The notes under the pieces: model-generated
Database searches by the model: none
Told to the model about the DNA's origin: nothing
What the model saw: the letters and a program-made list of their open reading frames with translations, nothing else
In this document: positions 28,479 to 39,976 of the stretch, piece after piece
Numbering within the stretch: the first letter of the stretch is position 1
How the letters are laid out: every line of letters begins with the position of its first letter
Position numbers and translations under genes: made by a program
Assembly: GCA_001310715.1 (NCBI GenBank)
Contig: BAXV01000008.1
Coordinates: forward strand, 27,628-91,627
Direction of reading: 5' to 3'
DNA: 64,000 nt
From: Pseudovibrio sp. JCM 19062
GTDB lineage: Bacteria; Pseudomonadota; Alphaproteobacteria; Rhizobiales; Stappiaceae

Positions 28479-29880
28479 ATGATGACGCGGGTTGAATACA
28501 CCAGCGTTGCCAAACCCACAGGCATGTCTGCATGGTGGGGGGAGTCTAATGCAACGCTGCTATTGGGATTGCCGTTGATCGGCGCGCAACTGGCGCAGAT
28601 GGCAATCAATGCTACCGATGCACTGATGATCGGGTGGCTGGGTGCCACAGAGCTGGCAGCATCTGTGCTGGCTTTGCAGCTGTTCTTTCTAACGTGGCTG
28701 GGAGGACTCGGGTTCTTGCAGGCGGTTATGCCATTGGCCTCGAGAGCAGAAGGCAAAGGCGATACCCGTAATGTGCGCCGTGCTTCTCGTATGGGCCTTT
28801 GGGTGGCGCTCATTTACACGACTCTGGCGATGTTTGTGCTTTGGCACGGTGAGAGCATTTTGCTCGCGCTGGGTCAGGATCCGGAGGTTTCTGCGATTGC
28901 AGCGGAATATCTGCGTGTCATGCAATGGTCGATGTATCCGTCACTGTTTGTTGCGGCGTTGCGTAGCTTCTCACCAGTATCGAGCGTTCGCAGATCGTGC
29001 TGTGGGCGACTGTGGTGGGTGCGGTGATCAATGCGCTTCTCGATTATGTGCTGATCTTTGGCTATTGGGGTTTTCCTCAGCTGGGGATCCTTGGTGCAGG
29101 TATTGCCTCTGTTCTGACCGCTTTTGCATCCTGTGTGATTTTGATCGCCTATGTGTTCTCTGAGGAGAAGTCGCGCAAGTATGAAGTGTTTGTTCGCTTC
29201 TGGCGTGCGGACTGGCCTGCTTTCTTCGAGATCCTGCGTCTTGGCTGGCCGATCTCCCTGATGCTGGTTGCTGAAGTTGGTTTGTTTGCTGCTGCAGCCC
29301 TTATGATGGGGTGGATCGGCACGCTGGAGCTTGCGGCGCACGGGATTGCTGTTCAGCTTTCCGGTATTGCGTTCATGATCCCGCTTGGGCTTTCCAGTGC
29401 AGCCGTTGTGCGCGTTGGTATTGCTACGGGCCGCTCTGATCCAGATGGCATCACCCGTGCTGCCTGGGTTGCTTTGATCTGGGCGATTATCATGGGTGTG
29501 CTTGGAGCAATCTTGTTTGTTGCGTTTCCTGACACGTTAATTGCTTTCTATCTGGATAGCGCTAATCCAGACGCAGCTGACGTCATTCGCTTTGGAGTAC
29601 CTTTGGTCTTTATTGCTGCGGTTTACATGGTGGTTGATGGCATTCAGGTGGTTGCTGGTGGCGTTTTGCGCGGTCTTTCCGATACGCGCATTCCAATGGT
29701 GATTGCCGTGATTGGCTACTGGATCATCGGCGTGCCGCTTTCCTACGTGATGGCGTTCAACTTTGGCTGGGGCCGGAAGGGATCTGGGTTGGGTTGGCCA
29801 GCGGTCTGTTTATCACCGGCATCCTGTTGCTGATCCGGTTTCAGAGGCGTGAGCAGCTTGGACTGGTCAAGCTCGGATAA
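28479..29880 (+). CDS. MATE family multidrug efflux protein (two frameshifts)
   Basis: A twelve-helix Na+ or H+ driven exporter of the NorM type. The first half runs LLLGLPLIGAQLAQMAINAT and AEYLRVMQWSMYPSLFVAAL. Near 28966 one C is missing and repair gives RSFLTSIERSQIVLWATVVG. The second half shows VAEVGLFAAAALMMGWIG and RGLSDTRIPMVIAVIGYWI. Near 29775 another C is missing; repair gives GPEGIWVGLASGLFITGILL and a stop at 29880. Repaired length is about 466 residues, normal for MATE. GGAG lies just before two adjacent ATG codons (28479, 28482). Substrates are unknown. Confidence 0.88.
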
Positions 29881-29894
29881 AAAGCTATAAAAAC

Positions 29895-29932
29895 AAAGCC
29901 CCGAAGATCACCTGGTCTTCGGGGCTTTTTTT
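29895..29932. terminator. Bidirectional terminator between the MATE gene and purK
   Basis: Thirteen-base perfect stem AAAGCCCCGAAGA/TCTTCGGGGCTTT with an 8-base loop. There is a T7 on the plus side and an A-rich flank giving U residues on the minus side. It serves the two converging genes. Confidence 0.9.
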
Positions 29933-29949
29933 GTTGTTCTGTTGACTGA

Positions 29950-31035
29950 TCAGGATTTTGGAGAGAGGCGGTTGATGTGTCCCATCTTGCGCCCTTCACG
30001 GGTTTCTGCCTTGCCATACAGTGTGAGGCGTGCGTTTGGCTCTGATAAGGCTGCTTGCCAAATGTCGACATCACTCCCAATCAGGTTTTCCATGATGACA
30101 TCATGTGCGCGGGTGGGTACACCCAGTGGCCAGCCAGCGATGGCGCGAACATGCTGCTCAAACTGGGAAACCGGGCAGGCGTCTTCTGTCCAGTGGCCGG
30201 AGTTGTGAACGCGTGGAGCGATCTCGTTCACCTTCAGCTCGGTTGCGTTGCCGTTTTTGACGACGAACAATTCCACTCCCATCACACCAACATATTCGAG
30301 TGCCACTGCAATGCGGGTAGCCATCTGGATGGCTTCCTCTCTGGTATCTTCGGGAATGTCCGCAGGTACGCTGGAAGTCTTGAGGATGTGGTTCTTGTGG
30401 TAGTTATCAGCTGGGTCGTAACACTTCACCGTGCCGTCCACTCCGCGCGCGACAATGACAGAGATCTCTTTTTCAAACGGCACGATCCCTTCCAGAATGG
30501 CTGGCTGGTTGCGAGATGCTCCATGGCGCCTTTGATATCTTCCGGCGTGCGGATCATGATCTGGCCTTTGCCGTCATAGCCAAACCGGCGGGTTTTGAGG
30601 ACACCTTGCCCGCCGAGCTTCACAAGAGCAGCTTCCAGTTCTTCCTGGGTATCCACCTTGATGAACGGGGCGACTTGTGTGGTGGCTTCTTCTGAAAGGA
30701 ATGTCTTTTCTAGCAGACGGTCCTGTGAGACCTTCAGGCGCGAGGCCCCGGGCGAACCGGAACGAACTGTTCCAGAATGCGGGCTGTCTCTCCGGGTACA
30801 TTCTCGAACTCGTAGGTGACCACGGAAACGCTCTTAGCGAATCTGGTGAGGGCCTGTTCATCCTCATAGGCTGCGACGGTCTTTTCGCCGGAGACTTCAA
30901 AAGCAGGGCTGTTTTCATCAGGCAATAGATGTGGCATTTGAGGCCCATCCTGCTGGCTGCTTGCGCGATCATACGGCCAAGCTGGCCTCCACCCAGAATA
31001 CCAATCGTGTCACCAGGACGTAGTGTGGAACCCAT
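29950..31035 (-). CDS. purK: N5-carboxyaminoimidazole ribonucleotide synthase (three frameshifts)
   Basis: ATP-grasp enzyme that carboxylates AIR to N5-CAIR, the substrate of PurE. The N-terminus is DTIGILGGGQLGRMIAQAA. After a break near 30925 come LPDENSPAFEVSGEKTVAAY and VVTYEFENVPGE. After a break near 30745 the protein continues SQDRLLEKTFLSE and KTRRFGYDGKGQ. After a break near 30497 it reads AILEGIVPFEKEISVIVARG, then NEIAPRVHNSGHWT and VIMENLIG. Each break needs one base. Repaired length is about 361 residues, normal for PurK. purE lies 102 bases upstream with a terminator between, so coupling is partial at most. Confidence 0.9.
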
Positions 31036-31099
31036 TTCAAAAACTTCCTAGATGTTAGGGGGCCATATTTTAGGGCTAGATGTTAGCGCAGGTTGAAAC

Positions 31100-31130
31100 A
31101 AAAAAAAGGCGCCTGCAATTGGGCGCCTTT
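31100..31130 (-). terminator. Terminator between purE and purK
   Basis: AAAGGCGCC and GGCGCCTTT form a 9-base perfect stem around an 8-base loop; the minus strand runs into eight T residues. Placed between purE and purK, it may attenuate purK expression. Confidence 0.85.
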
Positions 31131-31137
31131 GGAATTC

Positions 31138-31641
31138 TTACTCTTGTGGATTGACCGGCTTTTCTGCAATCGCCTGACTTTGCTTTTCGCGCCAGTCATC
31201 CAAGTTGGCAGCAATTTCTGGATCGTTGAGCGCCAGAATGGCTGCAGCCATGAGAGCTGCGTTGACAGCACCGGCGCGGCCAATGGCAAGGGTTCCGACC
31301 GGGATGCCCGCTGGCATCTGAACGATTGAGAGTAGGCTGTCCTGACCTTTCAGGGCGCGCGACTCAATTGGAACACCAAATACAGGCAGTGGGGTCATGG
31401 AGGCTGCCATGCCCGGAAGGTGGGCCGCTCCACCTGCACCAGCGATGACAACCTTGAAGCCGTTGTCTTTTGCGGTTTTGGAGAACTCTACCAGACGGTC
31501 CGGTGTGCGGTGTGCGGAGACGATGCGAGCATCATAGGAGATTCCCAGTGCTTCTAGCGTGTCTGCTGCGTTTTTCATGGTTGGCCAATCGGATTGGCTT
31601 CCCATGATGATGGCGACTTCTGGCTGGTCTGTGCGGCTCAT
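31138..31641 (-). CDS. purE: N5-carboxyaminoimidazole ribonucleotide mutase
   Basis: Class I PurE, which moves the carboxyl group of N5-CAIR to C4 to give CAIR. The 167-residue frame is intact. [20 protein letters not shown] is the nucleotide-binding start, [12 protein letters not shown] carries the catalytic histidine, and [15 protein letters not shown] and [20 protein letters not shown] are the remaining active-site loops. It precedes purK in the usual order. The stop is separated from purK by a strong hairpin. Confidence 0.95.
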   Translation of the reverse strand: MSRTDQPEVAIIMGSQSDWPTMKNAADTLEALGISYDARIVSAHRTPDRLVEFSKTAKDNGFKVVIAGAGGAAHLPGMAASMTPLPVFGVPIESRALKGQDSLLSIVQMPAGIPVGTLAIGRAGAVNAALMAAAILALNDPEIAANLDDWREKQSQAIAEKPVNPQE

Positions 31642-31763
31642 AAAACTGGCACCCTCTGAAGGTCTGGTAGAAAGCGCGGATTATAGGAATACCGCAGCGT
31701 GTTTCAACCCAATTATAACAAGAAATGCCAATAGTATACGAAGGTTAGGGCAAGGCGTCCAAA

Positions 31764-31976
31764 TTAGGCAATAATGTCAGGTAAGAGCTGTGTTTCCAGC
31801 ATCTGGATTTTGTCTTTGAGCATAAGCTTTTTCTTTTTCAGGCGCTGTAGCTGAAGAATGTCCGAGCGTCTTGTTTCGATGAGGGCTTCGATGGAATGAT
31901 CGAGATCCCGGTGCTCCTGTCGCAACTCAGCAAGCTCGGAGCGAAGGCTTCGCTGATCTAGGTTGTCTTCCGTCAT
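31764..31976 (-). CDS. DUF465 (YdcH-like) small coiled-coil protein
   Basis: Seventy residues forming a charged helical hairpin: RSLRSELAELRQEHRDLDHS and LQRLKKKKLMLKDKIQMLET. The ATG at 31974-31976 is preferred because GGTGAGG lies just upstream; the longer frame to 32057 has no such signal. The second half, LKKKKLMLKDKI, is the family hallmark. Function is unknown. A second, related gene starts about 400 bases away on the opposite strand. Confidence 0.85.
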   Translation of the reverse strand: MTEDNLDQRSLRSELAELRQEHRDLDHSIEALIETRRSDILQLQRLKKKKLMLKDKIQMLETQLLPDIIA

Positions 31977-32373
31977 TGTTTTTTCCTCACCTGACACTAA
32001 ACGGCTGTGTGCAAATCCATCCGTCAGAAAAATATCTGATGGGGCGCATTGTCGCAATTTTCCGCCTTGTACCAGTATAGCTAAACTGGTGGTACGATGA
32101 ACATGAGTCTCTCGATATTTACAGGAAGTGTGTGCATCTGCGGAAATTACGTAGCGTATATGATGGGTTGAATACTAAGTAAAGTTCTCTCTTGGGTGGT
32201 GTCTCGGCTCCATTAAATTTACTGGGTCATTTATTAGTTCCCTAAGTTTTTCATGAACTACCGATCTCGCGTTGTAGAGGTCGCAAAAAAAACAGCTATT
32301 CATCGTTCGACAACTGAATAAAATGGTGCCATCATATTCTTGTAACAGAGACAATGTAGGAGGATCTGAACCT

Positions 32374-32544
32374 ATGTCCATCCGTGAGCATTTGACTGAG
32401 CTGGAACGCCGCCATGCTACTCTTGAGAAGCAACTGGCAACAGCCAAGCACCATCCTTCCATGGATGAAATTGAACTAGGCAATCTAAAAAGGCAAAAGT
32501 TGAAGCTTAAGGACGAAATCTCGCGATTACGAGTGACTGGGTAG
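32374..32544 (+). CDS. DUF465 (YdcH-like) small coiled-coil protein, second copy
   Basis: Fifty-six residues: IREHLTELERRHATLEKQLA and LKRQKLKLKDEISRLRVTG. The LKRQKLKLKDEI segment matches the LKKKKLMLKDKI of the neighbouring divergent copy. AGGAGG lies about ten bases before the ATG at 32374. A strong terminator follows. Function is unknown. Confidence 0.85.
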   Translation: MSIREHLTELERRHATLEKQLATAKHHPSMDEIELGNLKRQKLKLKDEISRLRVTG

Positions 32545-32569
32545 CCTTATCTTTTCTACGAGTTTAATG

Positions 32570-32599
32570 AATGCGCCGCGAAAAGCGGCGCATTTTTTG
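32570..32599 (+). terminator. Terminator after the second DUF465 gene
   Basis: Ten-base perfect stem AATGCGCCGC/GCGGCGCATT with loop GAAAA, then a T tract. Confidence 0.9.
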
Positions 32600-32606
32600 T
32601 TGGGAA

Positions 32607-32935
32607 TTACGAAAGCGTTTTCGCTTCCCGCGCAATACAAATTTCTGGATTTTGCCGATTGAGGTTTTGGGGCGGTCTGTGAAGACAACGGTCTTGGATG
32701 CTTTGATGCTGGCCAGATGCTGTTTGCAATAGGCTAAGATGTCCTCCTCCGATGCGTGGCTGTCTTCCTTCAATTCCACAAATGCGCAGGGAGTTCGCCC
32801 CACTTATCATCGGGACGGGCGACTACGGCCGAAGCGGAGATATCCGGGTGCTTGTAGAGGAGCTCTTCGATCTCGATAAATGAGATGTTCTCACCTCCGG
32901 AAATGCTGATGTCTATATAACGGAAAAAGCGAAAT
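32607..32935 (-). pseudogene. C-terminal remnant of an AMP-forming acyl-CoA synthetase
   Basis: Only the C-terminal domain of a fatty-acid-type acyl-CoA ligase remains. Visible segments are ISISGGENISFIEIEELLYK, PDISASAVVARPDDKWGELP, CAFVELKEDSHASEEDILAY and TSIGKIQKFVLR with the catalytic lysine context. Two small frame breaks (near 32797 and 32628) resemble the errors elsewhere. However, the 400-plus residues of the N-terminal domain are absent upstream of 32935, where unrelated sequence begins. The fragment is therefore a real 5'-truncated relic. It is not related closely to the prpE gene 2 kb away. Confidence 0.75.
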
Positions 32936-33090
32936 CCTATTGCTCATTCGGGCAGACCGAATGCTCGCGACAATTTGCAACACCTTGGAAGCCTTCCCCG
33001 CTTGCTCTTCGATTTGTAATGTGGACCTGTCTGACGAAAGAATAAACTGCGACCCGTTTGATGCGGTGCGTGATGATAAGCAGGGCACAC

Positions 33091-33663
33091 ATGACCGTAA
33101 CGACACCAAATCCGCAGGGAAAGATTGCCTTATTATTGGGCGTAGTTTTCTGCGTGCTTACGGTGGCTCTTACTGGGTATATCTTCATAGTTGGCCCAGA
33201 GGCATCGCAGGACGCACAGTGGCTTGTGCTGTTGGTGGCGTTTCCAGTTGTGATCCAGCTGTATCTTAAGCGTGCGGTTATTCTCGGTCACTTCCGAGAA
33301 CACTGGTATCTATGGGCGGTTACGACTGCGGTCTCTATGGTTGTCGGGCTTCAGCTCAACTATGCTCAGCTGAACTCCTCAGGTAGCATGGCAGATCAGC
33401 TGCGGACCCATTTCTTCTCGTGGGTGGAAGGTCAGCCAGCCAACTCGGAATATGCCGGTGATCCAACGGGTTCTTACGACGCAAAACAAGTGCGATATCG
33501 CATTGTCTCGCCAGCGCGTGGAGACCTGAATCTGACAGATCCTGCCAGTTATTTTCATAAGACAGTGACATGGCAGCCCTTGCCGGAGGGCACCTATAAG
33601 GCCAAGGGGCCGATTGCCGCTATCAAGCGTGTGCTTTACCTTGGTCTGGGCGAGCGGAACTGA
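33091..33663 (+). CDS. Hypothetical membrane protein
   Basis: About 190 residues. Three hydrophobic segments are visible (IALLLGVVFCVLTVALTGYI, WLVLLVAFPVVIQLYL, YLWAVTTAVSMVVGLQL). A soluble C-terminal part of about 100 residues follows (VRYRIVSPARGDLNLTDPAS, YFHKTVTWQPLPEG). I do not recognise a family. The start at 33091 (MTVTTPNPQGK) is preferred to upstream in-frame starts on length and composition. The frame is intact. Confidence 0.7.
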   Translation: MTVTTPNPQGKIALLLGVVFCVLTVALTGYIFIVGPEASQDAQWLVLLVAFPVVIQLYLKRAVILGHFREHWYLWAVTTAVSMVVGLQLNYAQLNSSGSMADQLRTHFFSWVEGQPANSEYAGDPTGSYDAKQVRYRIVSPARGDLNLTDPASYFHKTVTWQPLPEGTYKAKGPIAAIKRVLYLGLGERN

Positions 33664-33754
33664 ACTGTTTTCAATCAGCTTTCACGCTGGCCTTATAATG
33701 TGCGTGGCAACAAACCTTTCTAAAACGCGATATGCTTGTTTCGGGCTATCGGCC

Positions 33755-34512
33755 TTAAGCGCCTAAAGCCCCGTCCCAAATCAGTTTGAGTGCGACAATG
33801 AAGAGTGCTCCATAGGTGATCTTGTAGAACAGCTCCTTGTCGATGTGTTTTACCACCTGATGCCTGCCAGTGTTGCCAGAGGGGCGAGGGGGAGCAGCAC
33901 CAGAGATGTTGCGATGTTTTTGGCATCAAACTGGCCAAGTGCGAAGTAGGGCAGGACCTTGGAGAAGTTGATGACCGCGAAGAAGATGACTGCCGTTCCA
34001 GCCATGACGGGTGGGGCCAGCCGGAGCGGGAGAACGTACATCTGAAAAGGGGCGCCACCAGCGTGGGCGATGAAGCTGGTGACACCAGAGATTGTTCCCC
34101 AAAATCCACCCATAATTACGTTATGCGGCTTAGGTGGTTTGCTGGCTTTGTTGTTGAACCAGTAGTCGAGTACAAAGACCAAGGCGATGCCTCCGGTAAT
34201 CAGCCGAATATGGGTATCAGAGATGTGAGCGGCGGCAAAATAGCCGATCAAGGTTCCTGCAAGACCAGCTGGTATGAGAATGAGTAGTGTCTTCCTGCAG
34301 AATATAGCTCGATAAGAGAGCAATCCGACGACGTCCATCACGAGCAGGATCGGGAGGAGTATTCCGGCGGCTTGCACTGGTGGAATTGCCATGGACATGA
34401 GTGGAACTCCGGCGAGCGCGAGGCCTCCGCCGAATCCTCCTTTGGACATGCCAACAATGAAAACGGCAGGTATTGCACAGAGGTAAAAGAACGGGTCGGT
34501 GATTGGCAGCAT
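33755..34512 (-). CDS. TauE/SafE family sulfite/anion exporter (frameshift near 33857)
   Basis: An eight-helix membrane protein of the TauE/SafE family, implicated in export of sulfite, sulfoacetate or related organosulfur anions. VGMSKGGFGGGLALAGVPLM is the diagnostic first repeat, and its counterpart IMGGFWGTISGVTSFIAHAG starts the second half. One G is missing near 33857 (CAGGTGG for CAGGGTGG). Repair gives VVKHIDKELFYKITYGALFI and a stop at 33755, for about 252 residues. CAGGGA precedes the ATG. It diverges from prpE. Confidence 0.85.
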
Positions 34513-34714
34513 GATGTATTCCCTGCAGAGGTGCAGGCAAGTCCTTTTTACTTAAAGGGAAAGTAAGAAATACCCGGATTGGAGGCGCGGGTTCATCATT
34601 CGTTATAAGCCGATTTTCTAATATGGCACAACTTGCCTTTGGGACCTTCTGGGCCCAGTCTAACGCGAACCTGTGGTCAGGTACTGTGCAGGGGTGCATG
34701 GGAGGAGAGCAGTT

Positions 34715-36625
34715 ATGACGAGCCGATATCAAGACATCTATAATGGATGGAAGGAAAACAGCGAAGCCTTTTGGGATGAGGCTGCAAGGGCATCGACTGG
34801 TTCTCGCCCTATACCAAAACCTTTGATGCGTCGCTGGGGCCCTATGGCCGTTGGTTCGTCGGTGGTGAGTGTAACACCTGTTATAACTGCGTTGATCGTC
34901 ATGTGGAGCATGGCCGTCCGGGGCAACCTGCACTCATCTATGATAGCGCGGTTACCGGTGAGAAGCGGACCTACACTTACCATGACCTGCAAGAGGAAGT
35001 GGGTGCTATGGCAGCTCTGCTTCGGGAGAGGGGCGTAGAAAAAGGCACAATGGTGCTGATTTATATGCCGATGATCCCGCAGGCGATGTTTGCGATGCTG
35101 GCCTGTGCGCGTTTGGGTGCGATCCATTCTGTTGTCTTTGGCGGTTTTGCTGCGCAGGAGCTTGCTGTTCGTATCGAGGATTGCAAGCCAAAAGCAATCA
35201 TCAGTGCCTCCTGCGGTATCGAGCCGGGGCGTGTGGTGGATTATAAGCCGCTGCTTGATCAGGCGATTGAGCAGTCCTCCCACAAACCTGATTTCTGTTT
35301 TATTCAGCAACGCGAGCAGCTGCCTGCGGATCTTATTGAAGGTCGTGACTTTGATCTGGGTGCGCTGATGAAACCGCGGTGGCCGAGAAGATGACCACCG
35401 AGTGCGTTCCGGTTGCTGCGACTGATCCTCTTTACGTGCTTTACACCTCCGGAACGACTGGCCGGCCGAAAGGCGTGGTGCGTGATAATGGCGGCCACAT
35501 GGTTGCGCTGAAGTGGTCCATGGAGAACCTTTACGGCATTGATCCGGGCGAAGTGTTTTGGGCGGCTTCTGATGTGGGGTGGGTTGTTGGACACTCCTAC
35601 ATTGTTTACGCACCGCTGCTTCACGGGGCGGCGACTGTTCTTTATGAAGGTAAGCCAGTGGGAACGCCGGATGCCGGTGCGTTCTGGCGCGTGATTTCCG
35701 AGCACTCTGTGGTTTCGCTGTTCACTGCACCGACCGCGTTCCGGGCCATCAAGAAAGAAGATCCGGAAGGCAAGGAGTTTGCCAAGTACAGCACATCTGG
35801 TTTGCGCTCCCTGTTCCTTGCTGGGGAACGTGCTGATCCGGATACGATTTTGTGGGCTGAGAACCTGCTGGGCGTGCCCGTGATTGACCATTGGTGGCAG
35901 ACGGAAACTGGCTGGTGCATTGCTGGCAACCCTCTGGGCCTTGGCAAGCTGCCGGTCAAACTGGGCAGTTCCACAGTGCCGATGCCGGGTTATGACATGC
36001 GCGTGCTGGATGATGAAGGCAATGAGCTTGGTGTTGGTGAGCTGGGCAATATTGTAGTGAAGCTGCCAATGCCTCCGGGCTCGCTACCAACACTTTGGAA
36101 TGCAGATGACCGTTTCAAAGAAGCCTACCTTGCCGAGTTCCCGGGCTACTACAAGACTGCGGATGCCGGCTGATGGATGAGGATGGCTATCTTTTCGTTA
36201 TGTCGCGTACTGATGACATCATCAATGTTGCCGGGCACCGGCTGTCCACTGGCGGTATGGAAGAGGTGCTTTCCGAGCATCCTGATGTGGCCGAGTGTGC
36301 GGTGATTGGGATCTCCGATAATCTTAAAGGCCAGCTGCCATGCGGGTTTGTTGTGCTCAAGAGCGGGGTTGAAAAGCCTACGGATGAGATCGAAAAAGAG
36401 CTGATTGCGCTGGTGCGTGAAAAGGTTGGCCCTGTTGCGGCCTTCAAACTGGCCATTACCGTTGAGCGGCTACCCAAAACGCGGTCTGGCAAGATCCTGC
36501 GTGGGACCATGCGGAAGATCGTTGATGGCGAAGACTTCAAGATGCCCGCAACGATTGATGACCCTGCGATTTTGGAGGAGATCGCCGTCGCGGTTTCTGT
36601 TCGTGGTCTGGCCTCCGTTGGTTAA
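34715..36625 (+). CDS. prpE: Propionate-CoA ligase (three frameshifts)
   Basis: Activates propionate to propionyl-CoA through an acyl-adenylate. After a break near 34788 the protein reads IDWFSPYTKTFDASLGPYGR and GGECNTCYNCVDRHVEHG, typical of PrpE rather than acetyl-CoA synthetase. The nucleotide loop is VLYTSGTTGRPKGVVRDNGG, and HWWQTETGWCIAG and TDDIINVAGHRLSTGGMEEV follow. Breaks near 35373 and 36168 each need one base. The C-terminal KTRSGKILRGTMRK holds the catalytic lysine. GGAGGAG precedes the ATG at 34715. Repaired length is about 636 residues, normal for PrpE. No methylcitrate-cycle genes lie beside it. Confidence 0.9.
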
Positions 36626-36729
36626 ATTCGGAGGAGCTAAGTAGTTTTTACTGTAGAAGAACGTCGACATGACTGACCTTTACGACTAAGGTCGGCAAAA
36701 TTTTCGGCAATGCCAGAGGTATCTTCAAA

Positions 36730-37520
<791 letters not shown>

Positions 37521-37537
37521 TCTGGTTGACCGCATTT

Positions 37538-37573
37538 TAAAAAAGCCGCGCTTTTGAGGAGCGCGGCTTTTTT
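37538..37573. terminator. Bidirectional terminator between the SDR and ABC exporter genes
   Basis: AAAAAGCCGCGC pairs with GCGCGGCTTTTT around a 9-base loop, with T-rich flanks in both directions. The ABC gene stop is 4 bases away. Confidence 0.9.
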
Positions 37574-37576
37574 GTT

Positions 37577-39377
37577 CTAACTTGCCTGTTGCTTCGAGTT
37601 GAGCGCTTCTGCACCGACTTCGAACTGCATTCTGGCGAGCTTGGCGTATAGGCCGTTTTGGGCGACCAGTGTGTCGTGGGTGCCTTCCTCAACGATCTTG
37701 CCATCTTCCATCACAACGATGCGATCTGCTTTGAGGACTGTTGCCAGACGGTGGGCGATGATGAGCGTTGTGCGCCCTTCCATCAGCTTATCGAGTGCTT
37801 TTTGAACGATGGTCTCGCTGGCAGCATCCAATGCACTGGTGGCTTCGTCCAGCAGGAGCACAGGTGCATCCTTCAGGATGGCACGGGCAATGGCAATGCG
37901 TTGCCGTTGACCGCCGGAGAGGGTGACACCGCGCTCGCCGATAAGCGTGTCATAGCCATCCTTCATGGTGCTGATGAAGTCGTCTGCCAGTGCGAACCTT
38001 GCGGCGTCCACGATTTGCTCACGGGTTGCGTTGTCTTTGCCAAAGGCGATGTTTTCTGCAATTGAGGTGCCGAAGATCGCGGTGTCCTGAGGCACCAATG
38101 CGATGTGCTCGCGCAGGTCTCTTGGATCAGTGGCCGCAAGGTCGGTCTGATCCAGCGTTATTTTGCCGGAAACGGGGTCGTAGTACCGCATCAGGAGCTG
38201 GAACAGAGTGGACTTGCCAGCGCCACTTGGGCCAACGATGGCGACGGTCTCGCCTTTCCTGACTGACAGGTTCAGCCCTTCCAGAACGCCAGCTTCTTTT
38301 GCGGTGGGGTAGTGGAATGTCACATCGTGAAATTCCAGCTCTCCGATGGCCGGGGAGGGCAGAGCGACCGGGTTTTCCGGAGCGTTGATATCTGAGGGCA
38401 CATGAAGCAGTCCGGTGATGCGATCCGCTGCGCCTGCGGCCTTTGCCAGTTCGCCCCACACCTGTGAGAGCTCACTCATAGCCCCGGCGGCAATGATGGA
38501 GTAGATGAGGAACTGAGTGAGCTGACCACCCGTCATGCGGCCTTCAATCACGTCCAGCGCACCAACCAGAGTACCGCCACAATACTGGAAGCGATGATCA
38601 GGATGATTGTTGCAATGAGGAGGGCGCGGGCCCGAGTGGCAATGAGAGCAGCTTCGTAGGTTGTCTCAATGTCTCCCTCAAACCGGTCAGAAACATTCTT
38701 TTCGTTTGTGAAGGCCTGCAACGTGCGGATTGAGCCAAGCACTTCTGTTGCGTAGGCGATTGCGTTTGCGAGCGTTGATTGTACATGGCTGGTTCTGTTG
38801 CGCACTGCGCGGCCAAAGCCTAGCAATGGAAGCACGATAAGTGGAATTGCAAGCAGCACAAACAAGGAGAGGCGCGGGCTGGTAATGACCATCAAGGTGG
38901 TGGAGCCTGCAAACATCAGCAGGTGGCGCAGGGCGATGGAGGCGCTGGCGCCGAAGGCGGATTGAATCAGCGTGGTATCTGCTGTGAGGCGAGAGATGAT
39001 TTCGCCAGACTTGGTCTTGTCATAAAACGAAGGAGACAAGTAGGTGAGGTGGCGGAACACATCAGAGCGCAGATCAGCAACGACTCGTTCTCCGATCATC
39101 ATCACCATGTAATAGCGTAGTGAGCTGGTGATCGCGAGCAAGGCGATGACAAAAATGATGAAGATGAAATAGTCGTCGATCAGGTTTGGATTGTCGCCTG
39201 TAAAGCCGTAATCGACCATGTAGCGCACTGCAATTGGCAGTACCAAAGTGAGGCCAGCTGCAGCCAACAGAGCGAAGGTTGCCAGAATCAGACGGGCTTT
39301 GTGTCTTAAAAGATAAGGGAAAAGCGTTGCGAGTGGACGCAAGATCTTTTCCTGATTGTTTGAGTCCCGCTGCTCAT
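37577..39377 (-). CDS. MsbA-type ABC exporter, fused permease and ATPase (frameshift near 38566)
   Basis: A half-transporter with six membrane helices (LLRHKARLILATFALLAAAG, YFIFIIFVIALLAITSSLRY) and an ATPase domain. Walker A is IVGPSGAGKS, the Q-loop is in IALVPQDTAIFG, the signature is LSGGQRQRIAIAR, Walker B is VLLLDEATSALD and the H-loop IIAHRLATV. A missing G near 38566 separates permease and ATPase frames; repair gives VGALDVIEGRMTGGQ. The start is probably the ATG at 39377 (MSSGTQ, after GGGGGTGG), which needs one more C in the first codons; the uncorrected frame opens at GTG 39459. As a homodimer it would export lipid or drug-like molecules. Confidence 0.87.
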
Positions 39378-39639
39378 GCCACCCCCGGATTTGTGCCAAA
39401 TCATCAATGTTTATATTATGATGCAGTAGATGTGTCCCGCCAGATTTAATTGCAAGCACTTTCTCTGGATTTCTGCGGGTCGTTCCCTCTTGTCTCCTCG
39501 GTTTGGATGGGTTATAGACCCCATCACGATTATGCCGTGTTTAATAGAGCGCGGCTTCTTTCTACCGATGCTTCAGGCCAGCCCAAAACCCATCTTTTGA
39601 TTGAGGTGGCCCGGCCGTCGCTGACAGGACAGTTTAGTC

Positions 39640-39864
39640 ATGAAACAGGACATTCATCCAGATTACCACACCATCACTGTTAAGCTCGTTGATGGTAGCG
39701 AATTCACCACCCGTTCTACTTACGGTAAAGAAGGTGACACTCTGCAGCTCGACATCGACCCGAGCTCCCACCCAGCATGGACTGGCGGTGACCGTCAGCT
39801 TATGGACCGTGGTGGTCGCGTGTCCCGCTTCACCAACAAGTTTGGTGGCTTCCTGGGCAAATAA
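39640..39864 (+). CDS. rpmE: 50S ribosomal protein L31
   Basis: A 74-residue L31. [20 protein letters not shown] and THPAW-type [20 protein letters not shown] are family landmarks, and [10 protein letters not shown] ends it. It lacks the paired CxxC zinc ligands, so it is the zinc-free form common in alphaproteobacteria. The frame is intact and a terminator follows at once. Confidence 0.96.
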   Translation: MKQDIHPDYHTITVKLVDGSEFTTRSTYGKEGDTLQLDIDPSSHPAWTGGDRQLMDRGGRVSRFTNKFGGFLGK

Positions 39865-39886
39865 TTGCTCCGAAGTTTGCGAAATT

Positions 39887-39918
39887 AAAAACCCGAAGCG
39901 TTTGCTTCGGGTTTTTTG
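39887..39918 (+). terminator. Terminator of rpmE
   Basis: AAAACCCGAAGC pairs with GCTTCGGGTTTT around GTTT, then T residues. Confidence 0.9.
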
Positions 39919-39976
39919 TGCGCGTTTGAGGAGTGCGCAGGGTTGCCAGCGGAGTTTACGGCCAGCGAACTCTATT

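Noticed and set aside
34738..35613. 291-codon minus-strand frame inside prpE
   Set aside because: Shadow of the prpE coding sequence; composition (Arg, Gln, His-rich) is typical of antisense frames.
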